From contig QCKN01000001.1 in NCBI GenBank assembly GCA_003215295.1, forward strand, positions 169,068-233,067: 64,000 nt of DNA, written 5' to 3'. The notes under the pieces were generated by a model. That model did not search any database. It worked only from the letters and a program-made list of their open reading frames with translations, and was not told the DNA's origin. Of this stretch, positions 43,087 through 52,445 are shown one piece after another. Made by a program: the position numbers and the translations under genes. Positions within the stretch are counted from its first letter, which is position 1. Every line of letters begins with the position of its first letter. Source of the stretch: Prochlorococcus sp. AG-409-P03. Lineage in GTDB: Bacteria > Cyanobacteriota > Cyanobacteriia > PCC-6307 > Cyanobiaceae.

Positions 43087-44786
43087 TATTGATTTGTGAG
43101 GGGTGGTTGACATAAATCAGTGAGAGCAACTGTCTCTCTAGGTATATCATTTGACTTCTTGGAGCCTAACCTTGAATCAGCATAACTCTTGCCTGAACAT
43201 GGCTGTATTTTGTCAATACCAGTTCTTCTCCTAAGCTCTACAATACTAGTATTGTAGGAGTTAATGGCATCTGTATAACGAACTTCTGCTTCTGTTAGAT
43301 CACGCTGGTTATTAACAACCTCACGTTGTGTAGTTATACCTGCTTTGAATCTTAGACGTGCTAGTCTTAACGACTCTTTTGATGCAATTACGGCTTGTGT
43401 TGTGGTTAATATGTCTTGCTTGGCAGTGATCATCTTGTAGTAACTTTCCTCCACCTGTTTGCGGATTAAGCTGCGCTCAGACTGGAAATTTGCTTCTGCT
43501 TCTTTTGCCTTTTGCTTGTTATATTTATATAAGGATTTTGATCTACCTCCGTCAAAAATACTCCAGGTAGCATTTAGCCCAACTGTGTTACTTATTGTCG
43601 AACCATAGTTACGCATACTTGGATCTGATACAGCTAATTGTCCTTCTGCATAAGAGCCACTTAGGGTATTGAAGATACTGACTGTTGGTTGACTGGAAGC
43701 CAGAGCAGAGTTGGCCTTATTATTGTTTAATGATACATCTAGCAATGCCTTTTTTAATTCTTCTCTAAATGTATATGCTGAAATAATACTTGCTTGTAAT
43801 GACTCACCCCAAACTCCTACCATTTGTGTTGGTGATGCTATGGTAGGAGTAACAGTTGGAGGTAAGTTTAAGATCTCAGCAAGTGATCTTCGATTAATAC
43901 TTTGATCTCCTAATTTACCTGTGAGTAATTGTTTATCTCTTGCCAGTTGAGTTTCGGCCTCCAAAACTTCAAGTTTCGTTGCTACTCCAGCATTAAATCG
44001 TGTTTTTGCATCCTTTAAACTAATAAGAGACGCTTGAACTGATTTTTTCCCAATCCGAACTCCTTCATTTGACTTTTGAAGCAGAAAGTATCGAGTTAAT
44101 GCGTTTAAGCGCAGTTCTCTTTGTTTGATTAAAAAAGTATTTTTAGAACGTTCGTAGTTATCACGAGCTGCGGCAATCTCTGGAACCCTACCTGGATCTA
44201 TTAGATTCCATTGAATTTTCACTGATGCAGATGCTTTCCACTGTTCACTAGAGGTATCAGATGCAAATTCGGGGTTATTTAATTGTTCACCTTGTAAATA
44301 TTGAGGCAATCCATTTGCTGTCAGGTTAATAGTTGGATACCAGCGTGAAATAGCTTCTAGAAGGAGAGCTTTTGATTGATTTACTTGTCTTTGAGCGGCT
44401 TCTAGTTCTGGATTATTTGTTGCTATCAATTCTTCTAGATCTTTAATTGTTATTGGACGAAATTCAGTTATGGTTACTTCGGCTGGAGTCCTAGGCAAAC
44501 TAAGGGTCTCTAAGGCTTTTAGCTTTGAAAGTTTTCCTGTTAGAGGAGTCTTGTCTCTAGTTGAGGTAGGGTTTTCCCTATTAGGAGTATTGGCTTTTAG
44601 CTGTAGAGAGTCAGGGCGACTTTGCAGATTAGTAGAGACTAAAGAATATTGATTCAAGTTGAAACCACTAGTGTCAGGAAGAGATGTCTGCAAGTGACTA
44701 AAACTCACGTCAGTTGCTAGAGCAGGACTAGCTGAGTGAATCAATAGTCTTGCGACTAAGAAAATTTGGGCAGTACTCCTCTCCAC
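43086..44786 (-). CDS. tolC: TolC family outer membrane efflux protein
   Basis: The 566-residue protein is exported: residues 1-26 form a signal peptide (IFLVARLLIHSASPALA cleaved after Ala-Leu-Ala). The mature part has a Ser/Thr-rich first segment, then the TolC core as two similar halves with coiled-coil helices (IKDLEELIATNNPELEAAQRQVNQSKALL; LRLARLRFKAGITTQREVVNNQRDLTEAEVRY). TolC trimers form the outer membrane duct for type I secretion and drug efflux. No inner membrane partner is encoded here. The start is GTG 44786. suhB overlaps its stop. Confidence 0.9.
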   Translation of the reverse strand: MERSTAQIFLVARLLIHSASPALATDVSFSHLQTSLPDTSGFNLNQYSLVSTNLQSRPDSLQLKANTPNRENPTSTRDKTPLTGKLSKLKALETLSLPRTPAEVTITEFRPITIKDLEELIATNNPELEAAQRQVNQSKALLLEAISRWYPTINLTANGLPQYLQGEQLNNPEFASDTSSEQWKASASVKIQWNLIDPGRVPEIAAARDNYERSKNTFLIKQRELRLNALTRYFLLQKSNEGVRIGKKSVQASLISLKDAKTRFNAGVATKLEVLEAETQLARDKQLLTGKLGDQSINRRSLAEILNLPPTVTPTIASPTQMVGVWGESLQASIISAYTFREELKKALLDVSLNNNKANSALASSQPTVSIFNTLSGSYAEGQLAVSDPSMRNYGSTISNTVGLNATWSIFDGGRSKSLYKYNKQKAKEAEANFQSERSLIRKQVEESYYKMITAKQDILTTTQAVIASKESLRLARLRFKAGITTQREVVNNQRDLTEAEVRYTDAINSYNTSIVELRRRTGIDKIQPCSGKSYADSRLGSKKSNDIPRETVALTDLCQPPLTNQ

Positions 44787-44793
44787 AGAAATT

Positions 44794-46209
44794 TTAGAAC
44801 TGAGCGGAGCTTAGAGAATTTTTCCTACTATCTCCTATAGCAGCAGCCACGATGTCATCCGCTCCATGGACGACTTTGACTGAAATACTTAGCCTCTGAC
44901 TCACTTCTCCTAATGTCATGTCATCAAGAAAAACGTCTTGATTCTGCTTCAGCATGATTGATGGGATGAGTAAGTGATCCCCGAGCTCTCGTTCTTTTAA
45001 TTCTTTGATGAGATCCGCTCCAGTGAGTAGGCCTGTGACCACTTCTTCTTGTCCCCAATACGTGCTACGGATTCCATGTAAGAGCAATGTGAGCCCTTCA
45101 ACTTTGTTTAATCGATTACAGGCTGGAGTTAGGGCCTCCTTCACTAGTTTCCCAACCACCCAACTGCATTTTCTTGGTTGATCTATTTTCACAGGCAGGT
45201 TCTTAGTGGCTATATCTAGAGTTTCTAAAAATGCTTGGATACTCCCGACCCCATTTTCTTGTTGGGGTAGATCTTCGTAGGCCTGTCGAGTTGGAAGCGG
45301 TTGTTTTGCAAGCAGATACCACTCATCTGAGAGCCAGACAAAACGTGAGTCCAGATCTTGTAAGAATTGAGTTTGTAATTGTTCAACTTGATTTATGACT
45401 TGTTTGGCGCAATTGAGATCAACAGGCTTTAAGCCATCTTCTGGTGGGCGAAAACGGGTTAGCCCAACTGGGACAACAGCAACTGACAGAACAACGGGCC
45501 ATTGTCCCTTGCTATGTGATGCAAGATCTTGCAAGGTTTGATCTAGCACTTCTCCATCATTGATACCTGGACAAACAACGACTTGTGCATGAATTTGTAG
45601 GTCTCGTTCACAGAACCATTTTAATTGCTCTAATAATTGTCCTGCTCGTGGGTTTTTGAGTAACTCAACTCGGAGTGTGGGGTCAGTGGCATGAACGGAG
45701 ACAAATAACGGGGAAAGACGCTGCTTTTCAATTCTGCGCCAATCTGATGATGTGAGGTTCGTAAGAGTTAAATAAGATCCATAAAGAAAGCTGAGACGAT
45801 AGTCATCGTCTTTGAGATAAAGACTGTTTCTTTTTCCTGGTGGTTGTTGATCAATAAAGCAAAAGGGACAGTGGTTGTTGCACTGCTTTAGGCCATCAAA
45901 TAATGATTCAGTGAAACTAAGTCCCAGGGAATCATCCAGATCTTTTTCAAAGCTTATCTTATGTAGTTTTCCTTCTTTATCCATTAATTCTATGGTTAGC
46001 TCTTCTTCAACAATAAGAAAGTTGTAATCAATTAAATCCCTTGGCTTTACTCCATTGATTTTTATTAATTGGTCACCAGGTTCAAACCCTAGCTCATCTC
46101 CGATTGAATGAGGTTCTACGCATTCAATGACCGCAGGTTTTGGTTGAGTACCTACAGAATCGCTAGTTAGCTTTGATTCTGCCAACTCGATAGAAGTTTC
46201 ATTCCACAC
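44794..46209 (-). CDS. PDZ plus Cys-rich radical-SAM-like protein (TIGR03279 family)
   Basis: This 471-residue protein fits the cyanobacterial FeS oxidoreductase family TIGR03279 (DUF512 C-terminal region). A PDZ-like domain covers residues about 27-80 (PHSIGDELGFEPGDQLIKINGVKP), then C110-x3-C114-x2-C117 (CNNHCPFC, a radical-SAM-type cluster), FIDQQPPGKRNSLYLKDDDYRLSFLYGSYLTLTNL and VSVHATDP. The reaction is unknown. The start is GTG 46209. It is upstream of tolC by 7 bases, and 26 bases downstream of uppP, so the four genes uppP, this, tolC and suhB form one transcriptional run. Confidence 0.88.
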   Translation of the reverse strand: MWNETSIELAESKLTSDSVGTQPKPAVIECVEPHSIGDELGFEPGDQLIKINGVKPRDLIDYNFLIVEEELTIELMDKEGKLHKISFEKDLDDSLGLSFTESLFDGLKQCNNHCPFCFIDQQPPGKRNSLYLKDDDYRLSFLYGSYLTLTNLTSSDWRRIEKQRLSPLFVSVHATDPTLRVELLKNPRAGQLLEQLKWFCERDLQIHAQVVVCPGINDGEVLDQTLQDLASHSKGQWPVVLSVAVVPVGLTRFRPPEDGLKPVDLNCAKQVINQVEQLQTQFLQDLDSRFVWLSDEWYLLAKQPLPTRQAYEDLPQQENGVGSIQAFLETLDIATKNLPVKIDQPRKCSWVVGKLVKEALTPACNRLNKVEGLTLLLHGIRSTYWGQEEVVTGLLTGADLIKELKERELGDHLLIPSIMLKQNQDVFLDDMTLGEVSQRLSISVKVVHGADDIVAAAIGDSRKNSLSSAQF

Positions 46210-46235
46210 AGATCAAAAGGATGGTTGTTGAAAGT

Positions 46236-47111
46236 TCACTGAATACTCCACCACCAACTAAGCAGGGATATTCCAAAAAATAATCTATAGATAACAAAAT
46301 TCCATGTGCTGTGCTTTTGTAAATATCCAAGAAACCAGTCAATGGCAATCCACGAAGTTACTGCAGAGGCCACTATCCCACATATAAGAGGCAGAAAATT
46401 TGTAACTTCTACTTGAGTTGCCAATGCTGCTTTAGTTTCAACTAGACCTGCAAATAAAATTGCTGGTATACCAAGCAGAAAAGAAAATCTTGCGGCATCT
46501 TGCCGCTTCCAGCCACAAAGGAGTGCAGTGGTTAATGTGATTCCTGATCTGGACACCCCTGGTATTAAGGCAAGAACTTGCCCTAAACCTATGAGGAGAC
46601 TGTCAGTTTTAGAAAGCCTATCTAGAGATTTCCATCTCATTCCATTTTTTTCAGCAAGGCCAAGAAGTACCGACATTAAAATTGAAATTAACGCAATTGA
46701 AGGGATACTTCTTAAAAAAGAGTCTTCGAACCCGGCCCAAAAGACTTTGATAATTATTCCAGCCGTAAGTATTGGAATAGTGCCAAGGCAAATTCCAAAA
46801 CCTAAACGAGATTGTTCATTGTGTAGTTCCCTTTTTTTTACTTTTAAAGCTACGCTCCGAAATATTGCCTTCAAGTCGCTTCGGAAGTAGAGAAAAACTG
46901 CTAAGACGCTGCCTATTTGCAGCACTGCACTAATCGAGATGCCAGGGTCGCCCCATCCAAAAAGTATTGGTAAAACCTTCAAGTGTGCAGTGCTGCTAAT
47001 AGGGAGAAATTCAGTTATCCCTTGAATAATTCCAAGCACTAAATACCGCCAGCAATTTTCCAAGAACCCTGAATCAGTAGTTATAAAGTCAGTCATGCTG
47101 GTGGGCACCAT
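46236..47111 (-). CDS. uppP: Undecaprenyl-diphosphatase
   Basis: UppP (BacA) dephosphorylates undecaprenyl diphosphate to recycle the lipid carrier for wall and O-antigen synthesis, and confers bacitracin tolerance. The 291-residue polytopic protein has both family motifs: GIIQGITEFLPISSTAHL near the N-terminus and LALIPGVSRSGITLTTALL in the middle, with about eight spans. Starts are ATG 47111 or ATG 47096. A 64-residue gene lies upstream on the same strand. Confidence 0.94.
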   Translation of the reverse strand: MVPTSMTDFITTDSGFLENCWRYLVLGIIQGITEFLPISSTAHLKVLPILFGWGDPGISISAVLQIGSVLAVFLYFRSDLKAIFRSVALKVKKRELHNEQSRLGFGICLGTIPILTAGIIIKVFWAGFEDSFLRSIPSIALISILMSVLLGLAEKNGMRWKSLDRLSKTDSLLIGLGQVLALIPGVSRSGITLTTALLCGWKRQDAARFSFLLGIPAILFAGLVETKAALATQVEVTNFLPLICGIVASAVTSWIAIDWFLGYLQKHSTWNFVIYRLFFGISLLSWWWSIQ

Positions 47112-47174
47112 CTCAAGGACGCTATTTCAGACCATGAACTGCTAATAGAAGAGCTACTGAAGAATCGCCTTTCT

Positions 47175-47369
47175 TTAGAGTTCTTGGTCTTTGACTGCAA
47201 TAAGGTGATATTTGGTAGTAGCCCTTTCAATCAGAACAGCCTCTTCTGAAAAAGGAACTTTTACATCTAAGCGCGCCCTGAGCAACTTTTTTCCATCTAA
47301 AGAGCCTTCTGAAATTTCAAAGGCATATCTTGCAACTCCTAGGAGCTTGCAATTTTGGGCGAGTGCCAT
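47175..47369 (-). CDS. Small unknown protein sharing its start with DUF3120
   Basis: This 64-residue protein is not recognised. It is mixed (LLGVARYAFEISEGSLDGKK, LLRARLDVKVPFSEEAVLIE, RATTKYHLIAVKDQEL), beta-rich and soluble. Its start ATG lies on the same CATG as the divergent DUF3120 ATG, so the start codons overlap by two bases and each promoter would have to lie inside the other gene. That is unusual and lowers confidence, but the coding pattern is good and it lies in line with uppP 64 bases downstream. Confidence 0.5.
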   Translation of the reverse strand: MALAQNCKLLGVARYAFEISEGSLDGKKLLRARLDVKVPFSEEAVLIERATTKYHLIAVKDQEL

Positions 47370-48006
47370 GGTTATTTTGCCCGTCTTTCTCCAGGCACCC
47401 TGGGTTCATGTGTCTCCCTTTTCAGCTTGTTTGTTTACATTTGTTCTGTTGGGATTTGGCTTTGCTTTAGTGCAGTTTGGAGGAAATAAATGGGGTGTGG
47501 CTGGTTCTTTATTAGTTGGAGTTAGTGGAAGCTGGCTAGGAGGGTGTCTGTTTTGGGGTTGGTTACGAGCTCATCCTGTTTTGCACCTTCCTGTTGAAGC
47601 AATTGCTTCTCCTTTGGCCTTTGTCGGACTTGCAACTCGTTGGAGAGTTGGAGCGGGCTTTTATTTGTCATGTTTACTTGGGACTGCATTTACAGATTTG
47701 GTCATGGTGCTAACTGGAGTTATGCACTCATGGCCAGCTGTAGTGAGTGCATCGTTGGATACAGCGCCTTTGATTTTGCATGAAACAGCCCAGGCACTAT
47801 TGAATCCTCAATCCATTCTTTTGGTTTTAATTGCTGCGGGTTTGATTGGGTTGCTTGCGCATCTTATGAAGGAGAGGGCTACATTGAACTCCACCTCTGG
47901 CAGTACTTGGCTAGTCGCAAGCGCAGCACTTTTTACAACACTTTGGATTGATGGCCTATTTCTTTTAACTGCCCTTGTTGAACCAAAACTTAGTGGGCTC
48001 ATTTAA
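47368..48006 (+). CDS. DUF3120-like polytopic membrane protein
   Basis: This protein of about 212 residues has about six hydrophobic segments and no charged loops of size: FTFVLLGFGFALVQFGG, AGSLLVGVSGSWLGGCLFWGW, PLAFVGLATRWRVGAGFYLS, LLGTAFTDLVMVLTGVM and SILLVLIAAGLIGLLAHL. The pattern and length fit cyanobacterial DUF3120 proteins. I place the start at ATG 47368, after which the first membrane segment begins; the open frame upstream is antisense to the 64-residue gene. The nadB gene follows after 5 bases, so the two are co-transcribed. Confidence 0.82.
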   Translation: MVILPVFLQAPWVHVSPFSACLFTFVLLGFGFALVQFGGNKWGVAGSLLVGVSGSWLGGCLFWGWLRAHPVLHLPVEAIASPLAFVGLATRWRVGAGFYLSCLLGTAFTDLVMVLTGVMHSWPAVVSASLDTAPLILHETAQALLNPQSILLVLIAAGLIGLLAHLMKERATLNSTSGSTWLVASAALFTTLWIDGLFLLTALVEPKLSGLI

Positions 48007-48011
48007 ATGAT

Positions 48012-49688
48012 ATGAGGCCTTCTAATTCTTCAGGTCAAATATCAGGACAACCTTGGGACGTGGTCGTTGTAGGTGCAGGTGCAGCAGGCTTGATGGCTTG
48101 TCTAGAGCTGCCTGGGACATTGAAGGTTTTGTTGCTCAATCGCAATACGAGTAGGAGTTCTTCTAGTCGTTGGGCACAGGGAGGCATTGCTTCAGTTACT
48201 CGTCCAGAAGACAGCATTCAAAGTCATGCGCACGACACAATTTCTGCTGGAGCGGGTCTCTGTGATGGAGGTGCTGTCAGATTTCTAGTTGAAAGAGCGC
48301 CTAAGTGTGTCGAGCACCTTCAGGGCTTGGGAATGCAATTTGATCGTGAGAGTGAGGTTCTTGCTACAACTTTGGAGGCAGCTCATACTCATAGACGGGT
48401 TTTACATGTTCAAGACCAAACTGGGCGAGCTCTAGTCGAGGTGCTTGAGGATCAGGTTGATCAACGCTCAAATCTTGTGCATCGCCGTGGGGTGCGTGTG
48501 ACGCAGCTTTGGGTTGAGAACAAGCGATGCTGTGGTGTGCAAGTTCTTGATGGCCCCCATTTGCATTGGATTTCTGCACGAGCAGTAGTTTTGGCGACTG
48601 GAGGAGGGGGACACTTATTTGCTAACACGACGAACCCTGCTCAAGCATGCGGTGAGGGAATTGCATTGGCTTGGGAAGCAGGAGCACTTATAGAAGATCT
48701 TGAATTTGTTCAATTTCACCCAACAGCCCTAAAGCTTGAAGGGGCGCCTTGTTTTCTTCTTTCCGAAGCCTTACGTGGTGAGGGGGCATTATTGGTGGAT
48801 GGAGATAGCAGAAGCCCTGTAGAGCATTTAGGCGGCAGAGATCTTGCGCCCAGGGATCAAGTGAGTAGGGCATTGCTTCATGCAATGCGACTTCAAAACG
48901 CGACTCATATGGGACTTGATTTGCGAACCATTCCTCGTGAATCTGTAGAGCTTCGTTTCCCTATGATCCTTCAACGTTGTAGGGAATTTGGACTAGACCC
49001 TTTCACTAACCCCATTCCAGTTGCTCCTGCAGCTCATTATTGGATGGGTGGCATTGCTACAGACTTGAATGCTGCAACATCCTTGAAAGGGCTTTTTGCT
49101 GTTGGAGAAGTCGCCTGTACGGGCTTGCATGGAGCTAATAGACTTGCAAGCAACTCATTGATGGAGTGCCTTGTTTTTGCTAGACAAATGGCCTTTATTG
49201 AATTGACTAATGTTTCTGATTTGTTAGATAAGAATTGCAAGGTAGATATGTCTCCTGTCGATTGCTCTTTGGATCTGAGCAGTTCTTATACTTCCAGTGC
49301 TTTGATACGGGCTATTGATAAACTTCGAAAATTGTGTTGGTTGGAGGCTGGAGTTCAACGTTCACCTAGACAGATGCAGGATGCACTTACTTTAATTAAG
49401 TCAGATTTGGCTTTAATTAGTGAGGAACCTTTACTAGTATTTGCCAATAATCAGCCAAAAGAAAAGTTGCATAGACTCAGTGAAAATTCTCGAAGAAGTC
49501 TAAACCTTCTATTGGATCTGAGCAATAGACTTTTGGTTAGTCTACTATTGTTTAAGGCATGCTTATTTAGGTGTGAAAGTAGAGGAGGACATTTTAGAAT
49601 CGATGCTCCTTCTCAGATGCCATTCTGGCAAGCCCATTCCTGCCAGACTCTTGGGAAAGAATTGTTTACAAGACCTGTGAGAACTTGA
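48012..49688 (+). CDS. nadB: L-aspartate oxidase
   Basis: NadB oxidises L-aspartate to iminoaspartate, the first step of NAD synthesis. The 558-residue flavoprotein has the FAD fold VVVVGAGAAGLMACLEL at the N-terminus, the family block SSSSRWAQGGIASV, HDTISAGAGLCD, and FAVGEVACTGLHGANRLASNSLMECLVF. The C-terminal helical domain has the usual layout. Its ATG is five bases after the DUF3120 stop. The convergent VKOR gene starts five bases downstream of the nadB stop. Confidence 0.94.
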   Translation: MRPSNSSGQISGQPWDVVVVGAGAAGLMACLELPGTLKVLLLNRNTSRSSSSRWAQGGIASVTRPEDSIQSHAHDTISAGAGLCDGGAVRFLVERAPKCVEHLQGLGMQFDRESEVLATTLEAAHTHRRVLHVQDQTGRALVEVLEDQVDQRSNLVHRRGVRVTQLWVENKRCCGVQVLDGPHLHWISARAVVLATGGGGHLFANTTNPAQACGEGIALAWEAGALIEDLEFVQFHPTALKLEGAPCFLLSEALRGEGALLVDGDSRSPVEHLGGRDLAPRDQVSRALLHAMRLQNATHMGLDLRTIPRESVELRFPMILQRCREFGLDPFTNPIPVAPAAHYWMGGIATDLNAATSLKGLFAVGEVACTGLHGANRLASNSLMECLVFARQMAFIELTNVSDLLDKNCKVDMSPVDCSLDLSSSYTSSALIRAIDKLRKLCWLEAGVQRSPRQMQDALTLIKSDLALISEEPLLVFANNQPKEKLHRLSENSRRSLNLLLDLSNRLLVSLLLFKACLFRCESRGGHFRIDAPSQMPFWQAHSCQTLGKELFTRPVRT

Positions 49689-49693
49689 GATTA

Positions 49694-50620
49694 TTACTTG
49701 TATCCACTTAGATCTGCTAAATCCTTTAATGATCTTACGCCTGATTCGATTTCCCCATTAATTTCCCAGGAAGGATATCCAGTGATACCTTTTTCTTCGC
49801 AAAGTGAGGCCTGACTATTAGCCCCATCACTAGCGCATTCAACTACTACTAATTCTGCACTTGCTTCCTTCCCAAACATTTCTTTTTGCTCGTGACAATG
49901 AGGGCACCAATATGCGCTATACATAACTACACCTTTTTCTCGCAGATACTTTGCTAATGAAATATTATCTTGGGTACTTGCACCTCTCACTATTGGTGGT
50001 GCTCCTTTAATCTTAACTTCACTACTTTTAGTACTTGGATCAACTGCTGATGCCCACATTAATCCACCTAGCAGAATAACTATTGCTATAAGAATTCCTC
50101 GAAATATTAGGTCTCCAATATTTTCCCAACCGCCTCCTAAGAAGGTTAATACCAATAGTGCTACTGAAATGCATGCCGAGAGTAAGCAGAAGAAGCAAAA
50201 GGCTTTGATTTTGAAAACCATTAGCCCTATTAGCAATAGGCTAAAGACGGTCATGCAGCAAGAAACAACAAATAATCCCCACCAAGTGCTTCTTGAGAGA
50301 TTAGTTTTATTTTTAGATAAACCTGGAAGAAGGGGGAGGATTGCCATAGTTAATATGGCTACATAGCTCAATAGTCCCAGAAAAGACAAAGGAATTGAAA
50401 AGTTGTCTCCAAGCAGGATTGTCCCCCAGACACTATTGAGTACTTTGTCGCATCCTTCCATGCCACCTGGACATGAAAGTGATTGGATTAACCCCCATCT
50501 GCTTAGGGTGATTGAGCCAGTATCAATAGCGCCTATGGTGGCAAGGATCGCCATACTTACTCTGGCCCATTTGAAACCTTGATCTTGGCGACGGCGACTT
50601 TGTAGGCGTGTTTTCCCCAT
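49694..50620 (-). CDS. VKOR-thioredoxin fusion (vitamin K epoxide reductase-like)
   Basis: The 308-residue membrane protein fuses a VKOR domain to a thioredoxin-like domain. The VKOR part has about five spans, loop cysteines in SLSCPGGMEGCDKV (Cys50 and Cys57) and the active CxxC in KAFCFFC. The C-terminal soluble part (residues about 205-308) has WCPHCHEQKEMFG, the thioredoxin-like CxxC, and SASLCEEKGITGYPSWEI. Such fusions make disulfide bonds in the lumen or periplasm with plastoquinone as acceptor, replacing DsbA/DsbB; they support photosystem assembly in cyanobacteria. Start is ATG. It is convergent with nadB. Confidence 0.95.
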   Translation of the reverse strand: MGKTRLQSRRRQDQGFKWARVSMAILATIGAIDTGSITLSRWGLIQSLSCPGGMEGCDKVLNSVWGTILLGDNFSIPLSFLGLLSYVAILTMAILPLLPGLSKNKTNLSRSTWWGLFVVSCCMTVFSLLLIGLMVFKIKAFCFFCLLSACISVALLVLTFLGGGWENIGDLIFRGILIAIVILLGGLMWASAVDPSTKSSEVKIKGAPPIVRGASTQDNISLAKYLREKGVVMYSAYWCPHCHEQKEMFGKEASAELVVVECASDGANSQASLCEEKGITGYPSWEINGEIESGVRSLKDLADLSGYK

Positions 50621-50733
50621 TGTTGTTGGTTAGACCTTCCAATTGTTGCAGGTTTGGTTCTTCAATAATGATGTCTAAGATTGGAGAAGGCATATTCAGG
50701 TTTGTATTAATGTTTTTTATTAGTGTTTAAAAT

Positions 50734-52149
50734 ATGACTCACCTTGATGCTGGTTTGGAATTATTAGCGAAGTCTCCCGCGGAATCTGTAGGAAAGCCAT
50801 CTGTAGCTTTTGCTCATTTAGGTTGTGAGAAAAACCGTGTCGATACTGAACATATGCTTGGCTTGTTAGCCGAAGCAGGGTATTGCGTGAGTAACAATGA
50901 AGAGGAAGCCGCAGTTGTTGTAGTCAATACTTGTAGCTTTATTCAGGAGGCACGTGCTGAGTCTGTTCGTAAGTTGGTTGAGCTTGCAAACCAAGGCAAG
51001 GAATTAATTATTGCGGGATGCTTGGCCCAACACTTTCAAGAAGAGTTACTTGAGTCATTACCTGAAGCTAAAGCAATAGTTGGTACTGGTGATTACCACC
51101 ATATTGTTGATGTTTTAAAAAGGGTTGAGGTTGGAGAAACAGTAAATCAGGTAAGTAATAAACCTACATTTTTAGGAGATGAGAATTTACCTCGATATCG
51201 AACTACAGGGAGTGCAGTTGCGTATTTAAAAGTTGCAGAGGGCTGTGATTATCGATGTTCATTTTGTATTATTCCTAAACTTCGAGGTGATCAACGTAGT
51301 CGATCGATTGAGTCAATAGTTGCTGAGGCCCATATGCTTGCTAAACAGGGTGTTAAGGAACTCATTCTTATTAGTCAGATAACAACTAATTATGGCTTGG
51401 ATATTTATGGACGCCCTTCTCTTTCAGAGCTTTTGCTGGCTCTTGGCGAAGTACAGATTCCATGGATTCGAGTTCATTATGCTTATCCGACAGGGTTAAC
51501 TCCTGATGTTTTATCAGCTTATAGAGAAGTACCTAATGTTTTGCCATACCTTGATCTGCCATTGCAGCACAGTCACCCCGATGTGTTAAGAGCAATGAAT
51601 CGTCCATGGCAGGCTGATGTTAATTCACTGCTTCTTGAGCAAATAAGAACTCAATTACCTGATGCTGTGCTGAGGACAACTTTGATTGTTGGTTTTCCAG
51701 GTGAAACGGAAGCTCAATTTGAACATCTTGTTTCTTTTGTAGAAAAGGAGCGCTTTGATCATGTTGGAATCTTTACATTTTCCTCGGAAGAAGGAACCCA
51801 AGCTGCCACTTTGCCTAACAGAGTGGATCCTGAGTTGGCTAATGCACGAAAAGATAAATTGATGGTTATTCAGCAACCTATCGCAACTGAAAAAAATCGT
51901 AATTGGGTAGGTCGCACAGTGGACGTCTTGATTGAGGAAATAGATGAGAAGAATGGCTATATGCTTGGAAGGTGTTCAAGATTTGCGCCGGAAGTCGATG
52001 GGCAAGTAATTTTGAGACCTGGTTGTACCAAACTGGATGTTCATGTAGGGATGATGGTGCCTGCGCTAATCACTGGGGCTGATTTGTATGATCTCAGTGC
52101 AGAGATGGTTGGCGCTCACTCAATGGTGACCCAGGCAAGAGCGGACTAA
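50734..52149 (+). CDS. rimO: Ribosomal protein S12 methylthiotransferase RimO
   Basis: RimO adds a methylthio group to an Asp of ribosomal protein S12. The 471-residue protein has the N-terminal cluster domain ([15 protein letters not shown], then [13 protein letters not shown]), the radical SAM site CDYRCSFC, and a TRAM domain at the C-terminus ([13 protein letters not shown]...VILRPG). LGCEKNRVD is characteristic of RimO rather than of MiaB. Start is ATG. A weak inverted repeat (52156-52169) follows the stop. Confidence 0.93.
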   Translation: MTHLDAGLELLAKSPAESVGKPSVAFAHLGCEKNRVDTEHMLGLLAEAGYCVSNNEEEAAVVVVNTCSFIQEARAESVRKLVELANQGKELIIAGCLAQHFQEELLESLPEAKAIVGTGDYHHIVDVLKRVEVGETVNQVSNKPTFLGDENLPRYRTTGSAVAYLKVAEGCDYRCSFCIIPKLRGDQRSRSIESIVAEAHMLAKQGVKELILISQITTNYGLDIYGRPSLSELLLALGEVQIPWIRVHYAYPTGLTPDVLSAYREVPNVLPYLDLPLQHSHPDVLRAMNRPWQADVNSLLLEQIRTQLPDAVLRTTLIVGFPGETEAQFEHLVSFVEKERFDHVGIFTFSSEEGTQAATLPNRVDPELANARKDKLMVIQQPIATEKNRNWVGRTVDVLIEEIDEKNGYMLGRCSRFAPEVDGQVILRPGCTKLDVHVGMMVPALITGADLYDLSAEMVGAHSMVTQARAD

Positions 52150-52274
52150 AGATATCAAGACTTGTCTTGGTTGAATTCATTGAAGTCTCATCGATACTCA
52201 ATATTCAGAGCCTTAGAGCTATTTCCTTTTCAGATCTGAGCGATATGTTGAATGGTTCAGATGTTGGTGCGAGG

Positions 52275-52367
52275 TCAGATTAATTTTATTCCTCGTAGCA
52301 GTTTGTTTAATAGAAAAGCTGCAGCGAGACCACTGGCCACGATTCCTAAATAAAAAATGACTCCCAT
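52275..52367 (-). CDS. petL: Cytochrome b6f subunit PetL-like (30 residues)
   Basis: This short protein reads MGVIFYLGIVASGLAAAFLL and ends NKLLRGIKLI. It has one membrane helix with a basic C-terminal end; the terminal KLLRxIKLI-type sequence and size fit PetL, subunit VI of the cytochrome b6f complex, which stabilises the dimer. PetL sequences are too short to be certain, and PetG, PetM and PetN are excluded by lacking their hallmark residues. The ATG is at 52367 and the gene runs antisense to the spacer between rimO and DUF4346. Confidence 0.68.
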   Translation of the reverse strand: MGVIFYLGIVASGLAAAFLLNKLLRGIKLI

Positions 52368-52419
52368 CTCATAAGCTGTAGTTCATACCTATTAGATCAG
52401 ATCAGATCACCTTTTGGTC

Positions 52420-52441
52420 AATAAGCAAATATTTGCTTATT
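52420..52441. terminator. 22-bp perfect palindrome after the DUF4346 gene
   Basis: AATAAGCAAAT (52420-52430) and ATTTGCTTATT (52431-52441) make a perfect 22-base palindrome, beginning five bases after the stop of the DUF4346 gene on the minus strand. It can fold as a hairpin on either strand, so a terminator for the DUF4346 transcript is likely. It lies about 50 bases upstream of petL, so a role in petL expression is also possible. A triple GATCA repeat (52395-52409) is beside it. Confidence 0.55.
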
Positions 52442-52445
52442 TCAT

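Noticed and set aside
47212..47367. Longer N-terminus for the DUF3120 protein
   Set aside because: The extension is antisense to the 64-residue gene and is not hydrophobic; ATG 47368 begins the membrane region.
50668..50730. 20-codon frame ending just before rimO
   Set aside because: No ribosome site and no evidence for leader control of rimO.
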